From contig JBKEAN010000140.1 in the NCBI GenBank assembly GCA_047972415.1, positions 1-18,417 of the forward strand: a DNA stretch of 18,417 nt, in the 5' to 3' direction. A model generated the notes under the pieces. It worked only from the letters and a program-made list of their open reading frames with translations, made no database searches and was not told the origin of the DNA. The DNA comes from Mangrovibacterium sp047972415. Its GTDB lineage: Bacteria > Bacteroidota > Bacteroidia > Bacteroidales > Prolixibacteraceae. The translations under genes were made by a program, and so were the position numbers. The first letter of the stretch is position 1, and each line of letters opens with the position of its first letter. This document shows positions 1 to 7,156 of this stretch, in pieces.

Positions 1-1492
1 TGTCTTCGCGTTCTTTGGCTTTTTTAAGCCATTGCGGAACAATGGTTTCTTCGAATACTTTTTTCTCTTCGTTTAGTTTTTTCATGTCCAAACCAATAAA
101 TTCCTGAGCCTTGGCTTTGGTGGTAATGTCTGGGTAGGGTAACTCTTCGTTAAAGCCTTTCGATGCCAGCAAGCGGGCCAGTTTAATACGGGTTTCCTGG
201 GCAATGGTTAAGCCGGTAGAGATGATGCGGCCAATTTCGATTGGGGCGTGGAACGAGCCGCCGTGACTGGCTGCTGCATAGTCCCAGCGCCATTGGGCAT
301 GGCGAATACCCATCTGTATATCTTTCATTTCGGCGTCGGTTGCGCCCAAATCCCAGGCTTTTTTGGCCTCAAGGTGGGCACGTACGAGCAATTCTTCCAG
401 CTTGTCGCGGTTCTCAATAATTTTATCTTGACGTTCGTAAACGTTCTGAACCAGCTTGGCAGTTTCTTCGCGGTGGCAGACCTGACATGAGTTGGCTACA
501 TTATTTAAAGGAGATTGAATGTGGTGGTCGGTGAATTTTTGTCCACCTTCCGATTTGTAGGGCATGTGGCAGTCGGCACACGATACACCCCGTTGTGCGT
601 GAATACCTTGTAAGTAAACTTCGTAGCCCGGGTGTTGCGCTTTCAGCATGGGTGTTTTGCTCATTGGGTGCACCCAGTCGGCAAATTCAATTTCGTCGTA
701 GTATTCTTCTGCGGCTTCAACCGTCATCCCTTTTTCCCAGGGGAAGGTAAGGTAGTTGGCACCTTCCACCGTGTGTTTGTCAAAGTAATATTCCACATGG
801 CATTGGGCGCAAACAAGGCTGCGCATTTCCTGGTGGCTGGCTTTGGTAACATCTTTACCCATTTTATTGAACGCTTCAACCAAGGCAGGGCGGGTAATAC
901 GCAGGTTCATGGTTTCCGAGTCGTGGCAATCGGCACAACCAATTGGGTTAACAATTTCGGAACCCAGGCGAGCCCATTTTCCTTTGTAAAATTCGGCAAC
1001 GCCTTTTTCCTGCATCACACGAGGAACATCGGGGCTTTTACAAGTCCAGCAGGTTGATGGCATGGGGCCGTCGTCGTCGGTGAGCGGGCCGCCAGTACGC
1101 AAACTTTTTTGAACATCTTCAACAGCATAATAGTGGCCGCGTCCCTGGTTATAATCTTTAGAGAAACCGTAACCGGCCCAAAGTACCACCATCCGCGGGT
1201 CAACATCAAGCATGTCAATCATGGCATTGCCATTGTATTTGCTGAGGTAGCTGGTATCGGCTGTTTGATAATACGATTGAAACTCGCGTGGGAAGTTTTC
1301 GCCCCATACTTCGTTACGTGGTTCGTTTTCCGATAGTTTTACTTTGGGGACATTTACAAAGCTGGCTTCGGCGCGGCGTTCCATAATGGACGAGGCCAAC
1401 AAGCCCAGTAAAAACACAACAAGCAGGGTGGCAAAAAACAGGAGCCATCCGATAATTGGTTTTTCTTCAACAGTCGTTTTTAGTGATTTCAT
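1..1492 (-). CDS. nrfA: NrfA, ammonia-forming cytochrome c nitrite reductase (C-terminus beyond left edge)
   Basis: Catalytic pentahaem subunit that reduces nitrite to ammonium with six electrons on the periplasmic side of the membrane. About 497 residues are visible from the ATG at 1492, so only the last few of a usual ~500-residue protein are missing. Residues ~13-35 form a hydrophobic signal or anchor segment. The hallmark active-site haem motif CWTCK (lysine as axial ligand) is at ~148-152. Four ordinary CxxCH motifs follow at ~186 (CADCH), ~228 (CAQCH), ~305 (CADCH) and ~336 (CQVCH). The segment YLQGIHAQRGVSCADCHMPY and the TDHH histidine pair at ~321-324 are typical of the family. The gene lies 47 bp downstream of nrfH in the same direction, so the two are read as one nrfHA operon. 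No frameshift was seen. Confidence 0.97.
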   Translation of the reverse strand, partial: MKSLKTTVEEKPIIGWLLFFATLLVVFLLGLLASSIMERRAEASFVNVPKVKLSENEPRNEVWGENFPREFQSYYQTADTSYLSKYNGNAMIDMLDVDPRMVVLWAGYGFSKDYNQGRGHYYAVEDVQKSLRTGGPLTDDDGPMPSTCWTCKSPDVPRVMQEKGVAEFYKGKWARLGSEIVNPIGCADCHDSETMNLRITRPALVEAFNKMGKDVTKASHQEMRSLVCAQCHVEYYFDKHTVEGANYLTFPWEKGMTVEAAEEYYDEIEFADWVHPMSKTPMLKAQHPGYEVYLQGIHAQRGVSCADCHMPYKSEGGQKFTDHHIQSPLNNVANSCQVCHREETAKLVQNVYERQDKIIENRDKLEELLVRAHLEAKKAWDLGATDAEMKDIQMGIRHAQWRWDYAAASHGGSFHAPIEIGRIISTGLTIAQETRIKLARLLASKGFNEELPYPDITTKAKAQEFIGLDMKKLNEEKKVFEETIVPQWLKKAKERED

Positions 1493-1539
1493 TTGGTGTA
1501 TTTTTCTTTTTTAATGTATAGTTTTCAATTAAATCAATG

Positions 1540-2109
1540 CTACTTGTTCATCTCTTTTATCCAGTCGGGAACCGGGCTTTCGGGTAGCGGAACCTGGGCA
1601 TTAGGGGTACTCGACAGGCTGTTTACCCGGCCGTGCGGAACTTCGCGGTGGCAGTCCCAGCATTTGCGCGAGGTGCGGTTTTCTTCGTAATTGCCTATGC
1701 AGCCGCTTTGGCGGGCATCCAGCAATTGACGCTCGTGGCAGCGAACACAGTTTTGATGCACGACTTCGGCCCCGGCTTCGTGAATAAAAATGACTTGAGG
1801 CTCCAGCCTGAGCGTGAACATGGTGGCATGGCGCAAGCCGTCCTTCGCCTTGAAGAAGTACTTGTTGAACACATTGTCGTGCGGCACGTGGCAGTCGTTG
1901 CAGTTGGTCCATTGCCGGTGCGAACTGTGATTCCACGTAGCATACTGCGGTGCCATAATGTGGCAGTTGACACAGGTTTGCGGGTCGTCCGATAAGTACG
2001 AATGTGCCTTGGACAGATAAACCAGCAGGCAAAACAAGCCAGCCAAAATACCCATCGAAAGGATTACCGGAATCTTCCAAATTTTAGGTGGGAAAAAACG
2101 TTGGATCAT
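1540..2109 (-). CDS. nrfH: NrfH, membrane tetrahaem quinol dehydrogenase of nitrite reductase
   Basis: NapC/NirT/NrfH-family cytochrome that takes electrons from menaquinol and passes them to NrfA. The 189 residues have one N-terminal transmembrane helix (~11-33), then four CxxCH haem sites: CVNCH at 46-50, CNDCH at 70-74, CVRCH at 121-125 and CWDCH at 150-154. A methionine at 52, just after the first haem motif, fits the unusual haem-1 ligation known in NrfH. The tail after residue ~160 is rich in Ser and Pro and carries no motif. It is the first gene of the nrfHA operon, starting at the ATG read from 2109. A Crp/Fnr-type palindrome and a -7-like box lie 25-70 bp upstream. NapC and other NirT-family proteins are related, but the adjacent nrfA decides the call. 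Confidence 0.96.
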   Translation of the reverse strand: MIQRFFPPKIWKIPVILSMGILAGLFCLLVYLSKAHSYLSDDPQTCVNCHIMAPQYATWNHSSHRQWTNCNDCHVPHDNVFNKYFFKAKDGLRHATMFTLRLEPQVIFIHEAGAEVVHQNCVRCHERQLLDARQSGCIGNYEENRTSRKCWDCHREVPHGRVNSLSSTPNAQVPLPESPVPDWIKEMNK

Positions 2110-2134
2110 GATTGATTTTTGGTTTTACTGAGTA

Positions 2135-2142
2135 TAAAGTTA
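2135..2142 (-). promoter_or_regulatory. Putative -7 promoter element of nrfHA
   Basis: On the minus strand the eight bases read TAACTTTA, one mismatch from the Bacteroidota -7 consensus TAnnTTTG. A start site about five bases downstream, near 2130, would put the palindrome at 2164-2179 at about -41.5. That is the classical position for class II activation by a Crp/Fnr protein, and there is no clear TTTG at -33, as expected for an activator-dependent promoter. The start site is inferred, not mapped. Confidence 0.5.
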
Positions 2143-2163
2143 ATATCTTAATAAATGTTAATC

Positions 2164-2179
2164 TGTAACTCATGTTACA
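2164..2179. promoter_or_regulatory. Crp/Fnr-type operator upstream of nrfHA
   Basis: A perfect inverted repeat, TGTAAC-TCAT-GTTACA: 6-bp arms with a 4-bp spacer, the layout bound by dimeric Crp/Fnr-family regulators. Its centre (2171.5) lies 29.5 bp upstream of the first base of the putative nrfH -7 box. It is about 90 bp from the divergent porin promoter, so it more likely serves nrfHA. Crp/Fnr-family control of nrf genes is well established; the regulator here is not proven, but a family member is encoded at 6589-7149. Confidence 0.65.
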
Positions 2180-2258
2180 AAACAGGTTTTTATTTGGAAT
2201 AAATTCGGATTTCTTCGAAATCAACCAACCCGTAATTTCATAATTCGGTGGAAGGAGC

Positions 2259-2266
2259 TACTTTTG
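2259..2266 (+). promoter_or_regulatory. Putative -7 promoter element of the porin gene
   Basis: TACTTTTG matches the Bacteroidota -7 consensus TAnnTTTG exactly and is followed by GCGCC, a common context. Transcription would begin near 2271, leaving a leader of about 100 nt before the ATG at 2370. No strong TTTG -33 element is visible at the usual spacing, and no Crp/Fnr-type palindrome stands at the position used for nrfHA. Confidence 0.5.
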
Positions 2267-2369
2267 CGCCCGATTCGAAATGCGGGGAACAATTTCATTT
2301 GTAAAAAACGCTTTGATATTGCCGTTTTCTGCACATTTTGAGGAAACTATCAATTAACCGATTGAAAAC

Positions 2370-3629
2370 ATGCTGAAACGTATTGCTGTGGCATTAATTG
2401 CTACCGTTGTTGTTGTGAATGCTTATTCGCAAACGGGTTTGAATGACTTCAAACTTAATTTTTATGGTTTTGTACGAACCGACTTCTACCTGGATACTTA
2501 TAAAGGCAACGACATTGCTTACGAGAATTTTTACCTTGTTCCGCTTTATATTGGCGTGGATGCCAACGGAAACGACTTGAACCAGCAAACCAGCGCCAAC
2601 CTAACCGCATTGGTGTCGCGAATGGGCGTGAAGATTTTGGGGCCGGAACTACTGGGGGCACAAAGCGCTGCGGTAATGGAAGTTGATTTTGGAGGGATTA
2701 CCAAAAATGAACCGACTTTGCTCCGTATTCGCCATGCGTACGTTCAGTTTGATTGGGAAAAATCGAAGTTGCTGGTCGGACAAAGCTGGCACCCACTGTT
2801 TGGAGGGGGTGTTTTTCCGGCAGTTGGGGCTTTCAATACCGGAGCACCTTTTCAGGCTTTCAACCGTTCGCCGCAAATCCGCTACGATTATAAGCTGGGC
2901 AAGCTTACATTGGGTGCAGCTGCTGTTTACGAATCGCAATTCACTACGCGCTCGCTCGAAACGGTGAATACCGCCAACCAGGCACAGCGCAACGGTGTTT
3001 TGCCGGAATTGAACCTGGTTGCAGAGTATAAATCGCAAAATTGGACGCTGGGGGCAGGCGGCGAACTGAAACGCGTAAAACCCCGCGTGACAACTGCCGG
3101 AACCGGAGGGACTTACAAGGCCGACGAATACCTAAGCAGCTTTGCATCGGTAGCTTACGCCAAATACCAACACGAAAAACTGATGGTAACAGCCAAAACC
3201 TACTACGGACAAAATATGACACACCTGACAATTTTGGGTGGTTATGCTGTGGCTACCAAAGATGCCCAAACCGGAGCCGAAACCTATACGAACTACAACA
3301 CATCAACCGCTTTACTGAACATTGTTTACGGTAAAAAATGGCAGTTGGGTTTGTTTGCCGGTTACGGTAAAAACCTGGGTACAAGCGATGCGGTGTATAG
3401 CAACAACGGTTCGCCAATCACGGCTGGTTTGCTGCCTAATGTGCAGGATTATGCACGTGTGGCACCACATGTGGCTTTCAATATGGCAAAATTTCGGTTG
3501 GTGGCCGAGTACGAAATGACAACGGCGAATTACGGAACCGGCAACTTCGATTTTGGCGACGGCACCTATGGCGATACCCACCGCGCAACCAACAACCGCG
3601 TCAGCCTGTCGATGGTTTATGCCTTTTGA
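2370..3629 (+). CDS. DcaP-like outer-membrane porin
   Basis: A 419-residue outer-membrane beta-barrel protein. An N-terminal signal peptide (~1-20, hydrophobic core IAVALIATVVVV, cleavage near the YSQ) leads into alternating strands such as FYGFVRTDFYLDTY. The segment RIRHAYVQFDWEKSKLLVGQ at ~121-140, followed by SWHPLFGG, resembles DcaP/OprO-like porins, in which one strand and loop fold back to line the pore. The last residue is phenylalanine (VYAF), the usual signal for barrel insertion by the BAM machinery. It probably lets small anionic or organic solutes diffuse into the periplasm; the solute cannot be read from sequence. It is divergent from nrfHA with a shared 260-bp control region and is followed by its own terminator, so it is a single-gene unit. 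The porin class is fairly sure, the subfamily less so. Confidence 0.8.
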   Translation: MLKRIAVALIATVVVVNAYSQTGLNDFKLNFYGFVRTDFYLDTYKGNDIAYENFYLVPLYIGVDANGNDLNQQTSANLTALVSRMGVKILGPELLGAQSAAVMEVDFGGITKNEPTLLRIRHAYVQFDWEKSKLLVGQSWHPLFGGGVFPAVGAFNTGAPFQAFNRSPQIRYDYKLGKLTLGAAAVYESQFTTRSLETVNTANQAQRNGVLPELNLVAEYKSQNWTLGAGGELKRVKPRVTTAGTGGTYKADEYLSSFASVAYAKYQHEKLMVTAKTYYGQNMTHLTILGGYAVATKDAQTGAETYTNYNTSTALLNIVYGKKWQLGLFAGYGKNLGTSDAVYSNNGSPITAGLLPNVQDYARVAPHVAFNMAKFRLVAEYEMTTANYGTGNFDFGDGTYGDTHRATNNRVSLSMVYAF

Positions 3630-3667
3630 ATGTTAACGCGAACAAGTAGCATTTGTTAATTTTCGTT

Positions 3668-3706
3668 GCCTGTTGTTTGCCAAGTGAGGCGGGGCAGGCT
3701 TTTTTG
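3668..3706 (+). terminator. Rho-independent terminator of the porin gene
   Basis: GCCTG (3668-3672) pairs with CAGGC (3695-3699). An inner GCC/GGC pair lies between them, and a run of six T (3700-3705) follows at once. It lies 39 bp after the porin stop codon and separates it from pheA. Confidence 0.75.
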
Positions 3707-3723
3707 TGTAAATTGAACCGCTT

Positions 3724-3741
3724 AAATCCAACGCTGGATTT
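3724..3741. repeat. 18-bp inverted repeat just upstream of pheA
   Basis: AAATCCA-ACGC-TGGATTT is a perfect inverted repeat with 7-bp arms and a 4-bp spacer, ending 23 bp before the pheA ATG at 3765. It could be an operator or a leader hairpin. The arms differ from the TG(T/C)AAC repeats at 2164 and 7157. The short T run after it is too weak for a confident terminator call. Confidence 0.45.
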
Positions 3742-3764
3742 TGATTGAAGTAGCCACGTTAATT

Positions 3765-4604
3765 ATGAAGAAAATCGCTATACAAGGAATCGCAGGTTCC
3801 TTTCACGAAGACGCTGTGCGTAAGTATTTTGGTGACGAACAGGTTGAAATTGTTGAATGCCGTTCGTTTCAAAGCGTTTGCGAGCTGGTGGATACCGATC
3901 AGGTAAATATTGCAGTGATGGCTATCGAAAACTCAATTGCCGGAAGTATTTTACAAAACTATTCGCTTATCCGCGACTTCCACCTGCATGTGATTGGCGA
4001 AACCTATGTGCACATTCAGATGAACCTGATGATGAACCCCGGTGCCAAACGCGAAGACATTAAAACCATTTACTCGCACCCGATTGCCATTCGCCAGTGT
4101 GCCGAGTACATTGAGAAATACCTGCCGAATGCGCGGATTATCGAAAACCAGGATACTGCTATGTCTGGTAAAATTGTATCGACCGACAACCTGATGGATG
4201 CCGCAGCCATTGGCAACCTGCGCACGGCCGAATTGTACGGGTTGAATGTGCTCGATAGTGGTATTGAAACCAACAAGAAAAACTATACCCGCTTTTGGGT
4301 GCTGAGCAAACATGCCAACCAAAACGGAGGCAGTAACAAAGCTTCGCTGGCTTTCGAAGTTGGTCATTACTACGGTGCACTGGCGCGCGTACTCAATATT
4401 TTTGCCGAAAACCGCATAAACCTCAATAAAATCCAGTCGCTGCCAATCGTTGGTAAACCGAACGAATACACCATTCATGTGGATGTGGAGTACGATTCGG
4501 AAGAAAATTACGAAAAAGCAATCCACCGGATATTGAAAAATGTGTCGAGTTTGTCTATTTTAGGCGAATACACACGAGCCGAAATGGAAATCACGAACCA
4601 GTAA
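3765..4604 (+). CDS. pheA: Prephenate dehydratase
   Basis: Converts prephenate to phenylpyruvate, the committed step to phenylalanine, in the cytoplasm. The 279 residues comprise a catalytic domain (~1-185) and a C-terminal ACT domain (~192-275). The substrate-binding motif AIENSIAGS is at 53-61 and the catalytic TRF motif at 175-177. In the ACT domain, GALA is at 204-207 and QSLP at 224-227, in the positions of the GALV and ESRP phenylalanine-binding motifs, so feedback inhibition is likely. There is no chorismate mutase domain, so this is a monofunctional enzyme. The ATG at 3765 (MKKIAIQG) is chosen over an in-frame TTG at 3741 because the fold begins there and the TTG overlaps an inverted repeat. 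Only 11 bp separate it from the flavodoxin gene. Confidence 0.96.
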   Translation: MKKIAIQGIAGSFHEDAVRKYFGDEQVEIVECRSFQSVCELVDTDQVNIAVMAIENSIAGSILQNYSLIRDFHLHVIGETYVHIQMNLMMNPGAKREDIKTIYSHPIAIRQCAEYIEKYLPNARIIENQDTAMSGKIVSTDNLMDAAAIGNLRTAELYGLNVLDSGIETNKKNYTRFWVLSKHANQNGGSNKASLAFEVGHYYGALARVLNIFAENRINLNKIQSLPIVGKPNEYTIHVDVEYDSEENYEKAIHRILKNVSSLSILGEYTRAEMEITNQ

Positions 4605-4615
4605 AATTTAAAGCT

Positions 4616-5146
4616 ATGAGTAAAATAGGATTGTTTTTTGGTCCCGAAAAAGGATCGGTACACCGGGTAGCTAAAAAAGTACAGGCTGCTTTGGGCGAAG
4701 GCCTTGTTGAATTGGTGTCGGTAAACGAAGCCGAACTTGCCGATTTGAACAAGTATGACAAACTAATTTTCGGAATTTCAACCGTAGGCAAAGAAACCTG
4801 GAATTCGGAATACTCAAACACCGATTGGGCAAAATTCTTTCCAAACATTGCTCAGGGCACTTATGCCGGCAAAAAGTTGGCCATTTTTGGTTTGGGCGAC
4901 CACATCACTTATCCCGGTCACTTTGTAAATGCTATGGGGCGCCTGTACAACGAGATTAAAAAAGCAACCCCCAATGCAGAAATTGTTGCGCCGGTATCGC
5001 CCGATGGTTATGAGTTTGATGATTCAGAAGCACTGGTTGACGGCAAATTTGTTGGCCTGCCCATTGATGAAGACTTTGAGCCGGAACTAACCGACGGGCG
5101 CATTGCCGCCTGGGTAGCCGATGTAAAAAAAGGATTTGGCATTTAA
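4616..5146 (+). CDS. Long-chain flavodoxin with an atypical phosphate loop
   Basis: A 176-residue flavodoxin, a small FMN-carrying electron carrier that can stand in for ferredoxin. The call rests on the N-terminal KIGLFFG strand, the motif KLAIFGLGDHITYPGHFVNA at ~87-106 (Tyr99 in the position of the FMN-stacking tyrosine), the long-chain loop after it, and the C-terminal helix. The phosphate-binding loop, normally of the form (S/T)xTGxT, reads GPEKGSV at 9-15: the first and second Thr/Ser positions become Pro and Lys and the last becomes Val. The loop that usually carries Thr-Trp is also changed (GISTVGKETW at 53-62). FMN may be held differently, or another cofactor may be used. It lies directly after pheA and upstream of an aminotransferase and a ferredoxin-dependent oxidoreductase, so an electron-carrier role there is reasonable but inferred. 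Confidence 0.88.
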   Translation: MSKIGLFFGPEKGSVHRVAKKVQAALGEGLVELVSVNEAELADLNKYDKLIFGISTVGKETWNSEYSNTDWAKFFPNIAQGTYAGKKLAIFGLGDHITYPGHFVNAMGRLYNEIKKATPNAEIVAPVSPDGYEFDDSEALVDGKFVGLPIDEDFEPELTDGRIAAWVADVKKGFGI

Positions 5147-5165
5147 GCCCCAGAATGATAGTTTA

Positions 5166-5238
5166 ATGATAACTGATTGCTGTTTAGTATATTCGGTTGT
5201 TGTTTCGCGATAGAAAAAACCAACCGCCGACTGCGGTT
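5166..5238 (+). promoter_or_regulatory. Possible leader with a short ORF and alternative hairpins before the aminotransferase gene
   Basis: The 107-bp gap before the aminotransferase holds a 15-codon ORF (5166-5213, MITDCCLVYSVVVSR) with three consecutive GTT valine codons. Those codons overlap the left arm of a hairpin: CGGTTG (5194-5199) pairs with CAACCG (5221-5226), extended by GTTT/AAAC with a 2-nt bulge. The right arm is shared with a second, mutually exclusive hairpin, AACCGC (5222-5227) with GCGGTT (5233-5238), which ends 15 bp before the ATG. This resembles a leader-peptide attenuator in layout. There is no U-run, so any effect would be on translation initiation. It could be chance. 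Confidence 0.25.
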
Positions 5239-5253
5239 CTCCACATCAACAAC

Positions 5254-6570
5254 ATGACAAATACACCGATTAATCCTGAACTGGTTGAGAAAAGCTTGAA
5301 ACGCCTACGTATTGACGATGCTGGTAACGCCACCATCCGCGAAATTGTAGCTTTAGTCAATCTGATAGAAGAAGAAAGCCCCGAGAAATTTGTACGTATG
5401 GAGATGGGCGTTCCGGGTTTGCCGGCTGCAAAAATTGGGGTTGAAGCCGAAATTGAAGCCCTGAAATCGGGCGTGGCTTCGGTATACCCGATGATTGACG
5501 GAATTAAGCCCTTGAAGCAGGAGGCTTCGCGTTTTGTTAAGCTGTTTATGGATGTTGAAGTGCAGCCGCAGGGTTGTATCCCGTCGGTAGGTTCCATGCA
5601 GGGAACTTATGCCGCTTTTATGGTAGCCAGCCATGTGGATCCGAAAAAAAATACGGTGCTGTTTATCGATCCCGGGTTTCCGGTGCAAAAGCAGCAAATG
5701 GTGGTGATGGGTTACCCGTACCAAAGTTTCGACGTGTTCAACTATCGCGGCGAAGCTTTGCGCACCAAGCTGGAGAGTATTCTCAGCAAGGGGCACATTA
5801 ATTCAATTGTCTATTCAAACCCGAATAATCCCAGCTGGATTTGCTTTACCGAGGACGAGTTGAAGATTATTGGCGAATTGGCAACAAAATACGATGCCAT
5901 TGTAATGGAAGATTTGGCTTATTTTGCCATGGACTTCCGCCAAAACCTGTACACACCGGGCGAACCGCCTTACCAGCCAACGGTGGCGCATTACACCGAT
6001 AATTATGTGCTGTTTATTTCGAGCTCCAAAATATTTTCGTACGCGGGCCAGCGCATCGGTATCATGGTTATTTCGGACGCACTGTATAACCGCGATTATG
6101 AGAACCTGAAAATCCGATTCCACAGCAGCACCTTTGGTAACACCATTACACAGCGGGTGTTGTATTCCATTTCGTCGGGAACCAGCCACTCGGCCCAACA
6201 TGCTTTGGCAGCTATGTTTAAAGCGGCCAACGACGGACAGTTCAATTTTGTGGAAGAAGTGAAGGAGTATGGTGAAAAGGCCCACATTATGAAAGAGCTG
6301 TTTTTGAAAAACGGCTTCGGCATAGTGTACGAAAAAGATGGCAGCCAGCCTATTGCCGATGGGTTTTACTTCACGGTTTCGTATCCCGGAATGACTGGTG
6401 GAGAGCTGCTCCGGAACCTGCTGTACTACGGGGTAAGTGCCATCAGCCTGAAAAATACCGGTAGCGAAAAAGAAGGGCTTCGGGCCTGTGTTTCGCACGT
6501 AAAGCGCAACCAGTTCGGCGATCTCGAAAAACGCTTGCAGCAGTTCCGAAACGATTTTCCGTTAAACTAA
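5254..6570 (+). CDS. Class I/II PLP-dependent aminotransferase
   Basis: Fold-type I aminotransferase of 438 residues in the AspC/LL-DAP aminotransferase-like superfamily. It moves an amino group between an amino acid and a 2-oxoacid in the cytoplasm. The PLP-binding lysine is in SSSKIFSYAGQRIG (Lys259). The cofactor-binding SNPNNPSW is at 188-195, and MEDLAYF at 218-224 supplies the aspartate and tyrosine that contact PLP. The ATG at 5254 (MTNTPINPEL) is chosen because the in-frame TTG at 5197 adds a basic, non-conserved stretch encoded by a leader hairpin. Substrate is unproven. With pheA upstream and an oxidoreductase downstream, an aromatic or branched-chain amino acid is the natural guess. 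It follows the flavodoxin by 107 bp and precedes the Crp/Fnr gene by 18 bp. Confidence 0.9.
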   Translation: MTNTPINPELVEKSLKRLRIDDAGNATIREIVALVNLIEEESPEKFVRMEMGVPGLPAAKIGVEAEIEALKSGVASVYPMIDGIKPLKQEASRFVKLFMDVEVQPQGCIPSVGSMQGTYAAFMVASHVDPKKNTVLFIDPGFPVQKQQMVVMGYPYQSFDVFNYRGEALRTKLESILSKGHINSIVYSNPNNPSWICFTEDELKIIGELATKYDAIVMEDLAYFAMDFRQNLYTPGEPPYQPTVAHYTDNYVLFISSSKIFSYAGQRIGIMVISDALYNRDYENLKIRFHSSTFGNTITQRVLYSISSGTSHSAQHALAAMFKAANDGQFNFVEEVKEYGEKAHIMKELFLKNGFGIVYEKDGSQPIADGFYFTVSYPGMTGGELLRNLLYYGVSAISLKNTGSEKEGLRACVSHVKRNQFGDLEKRLQQFRNDFPLN

Positions 6571-6574
6571 AAAC

Positions 6575-6580
6575 GGAGGG
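6575..6580 (+). promoter_or_regulatory. Shine-Dalgarno-like site of the Crp/Fnr gene
   Basis: GGAGGG stands 8 bp before the ATG at 6589. This is notable because most starts in this window lack such a site, as usual in Bacteroidota. It supports this start and translation from a transcript shared with the aminotransferase. Confidence 0.45.
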
Positions 6581-6588
6581 CGTTTAAA

Positions 6589-7149
6589 ATGAATGGCTTC
6601 GGAGCGGGATATCAGCAAACCTATGAACAATTGAGGGAATTCTTCGCTTCGCGCCAGCCAATTCTGTTGAAAAAAGGCGATGTTTTTTTGGATTACGGCG
6701 AGTCTAACCGTAAACTGGGCTTGCTACTGAGTGGTTTGCTGTACGCATCGTACACCGCCGAGTCGGGGCAGGAGTGGATTTCGCGCTTTTTTTATTGCCC
6801 CGATAACGGTATCATCAGCAGTCACGAAACCTTTATGACAGGCAAAGAATCGACCGAAATTATTCGTGCCTACGAAGATTCGGAACTTATTTACATTGAT
6901 AGGGCAGAGTACGAAGAGCTGCTCACTACCCATCCTGGTTTTCACCGGTTGGCACGCATCCTGGCCGAAGAAAGTTATGTGCAGGCACTTCGCCGGGTGC
7001 ACAGCCTGCAATCGCTCACTGCTTCGCAGCGTGTTGAGCTGTTTGTAAAAGAGCACAGCGAAATTGTATCGCGGGTGCAACGCCAGCATGTAGCATCCTA
7101 CCTCGGTATTCACCGGAATATATTCACACGGATTCTGAACAAAATTTAG
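6589..7149 (+). CDS. Crp/Fnr-family transcriptional regulator
   Basis: A 186-residue protein with the Crp/Fnr plan: an N-terminal cyclic-nucleotide-binding-like beta-roll (~15-110, LLKKGDVFLDYGESNRKLGL then a glycine-rich turn), a long dimerisation helix (~118-140) and a C-terminal winged-helix DNA-binding domain. The recognition region RQHVASYLGIHRNIFTRIL is at ~164-182. It has a single cysteine (in FFYCPDNG) and no N-terminal cysteine cluster, so it is not an FNR-type [4Fe-4S] oxygen sensor. The classical cAMP-binding RxS signature is not evident either, so the signal is unknown. The gene starts 18 bp after the aminotransferase and ends 192 bp before the oxidoreductase operon. Two Crp/Fnr-type palindromes in the window (2164-2179 and 7157-7170) are candidate targets. 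Confidence 0.92.
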   Translation: MNGFGAGYQQTYEQLREFFASRQPILLKKGDVFLDYGESNRKLGLLLSGLLYASYTAESGQEWISRFFYCPDNGIISSHETFMTGKESTEIIRAYEDSELIYIDRAEYEELLTTHPGFHRLARILAEESYVQALRRVHSLQSLTASQRVELFVKEHSEIVSRVQRQHVASYLGIHRNIFTRILNKI

Positions 7150-7156
7150 CTATTAT

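Noticed and set aside
632..1057. Plus-strand open frame of 141 codons, and others across 248-1336
   Set aside because: They are antisense shadows of nrfA, whose minus-strand frame carries all five haem motifs.
5197..5253. TTG start for the aminotransferase
   Set aside because: The extra 19 residues are basic and not family-like and overlap leader hairpins; the ATG at 5254 is better.
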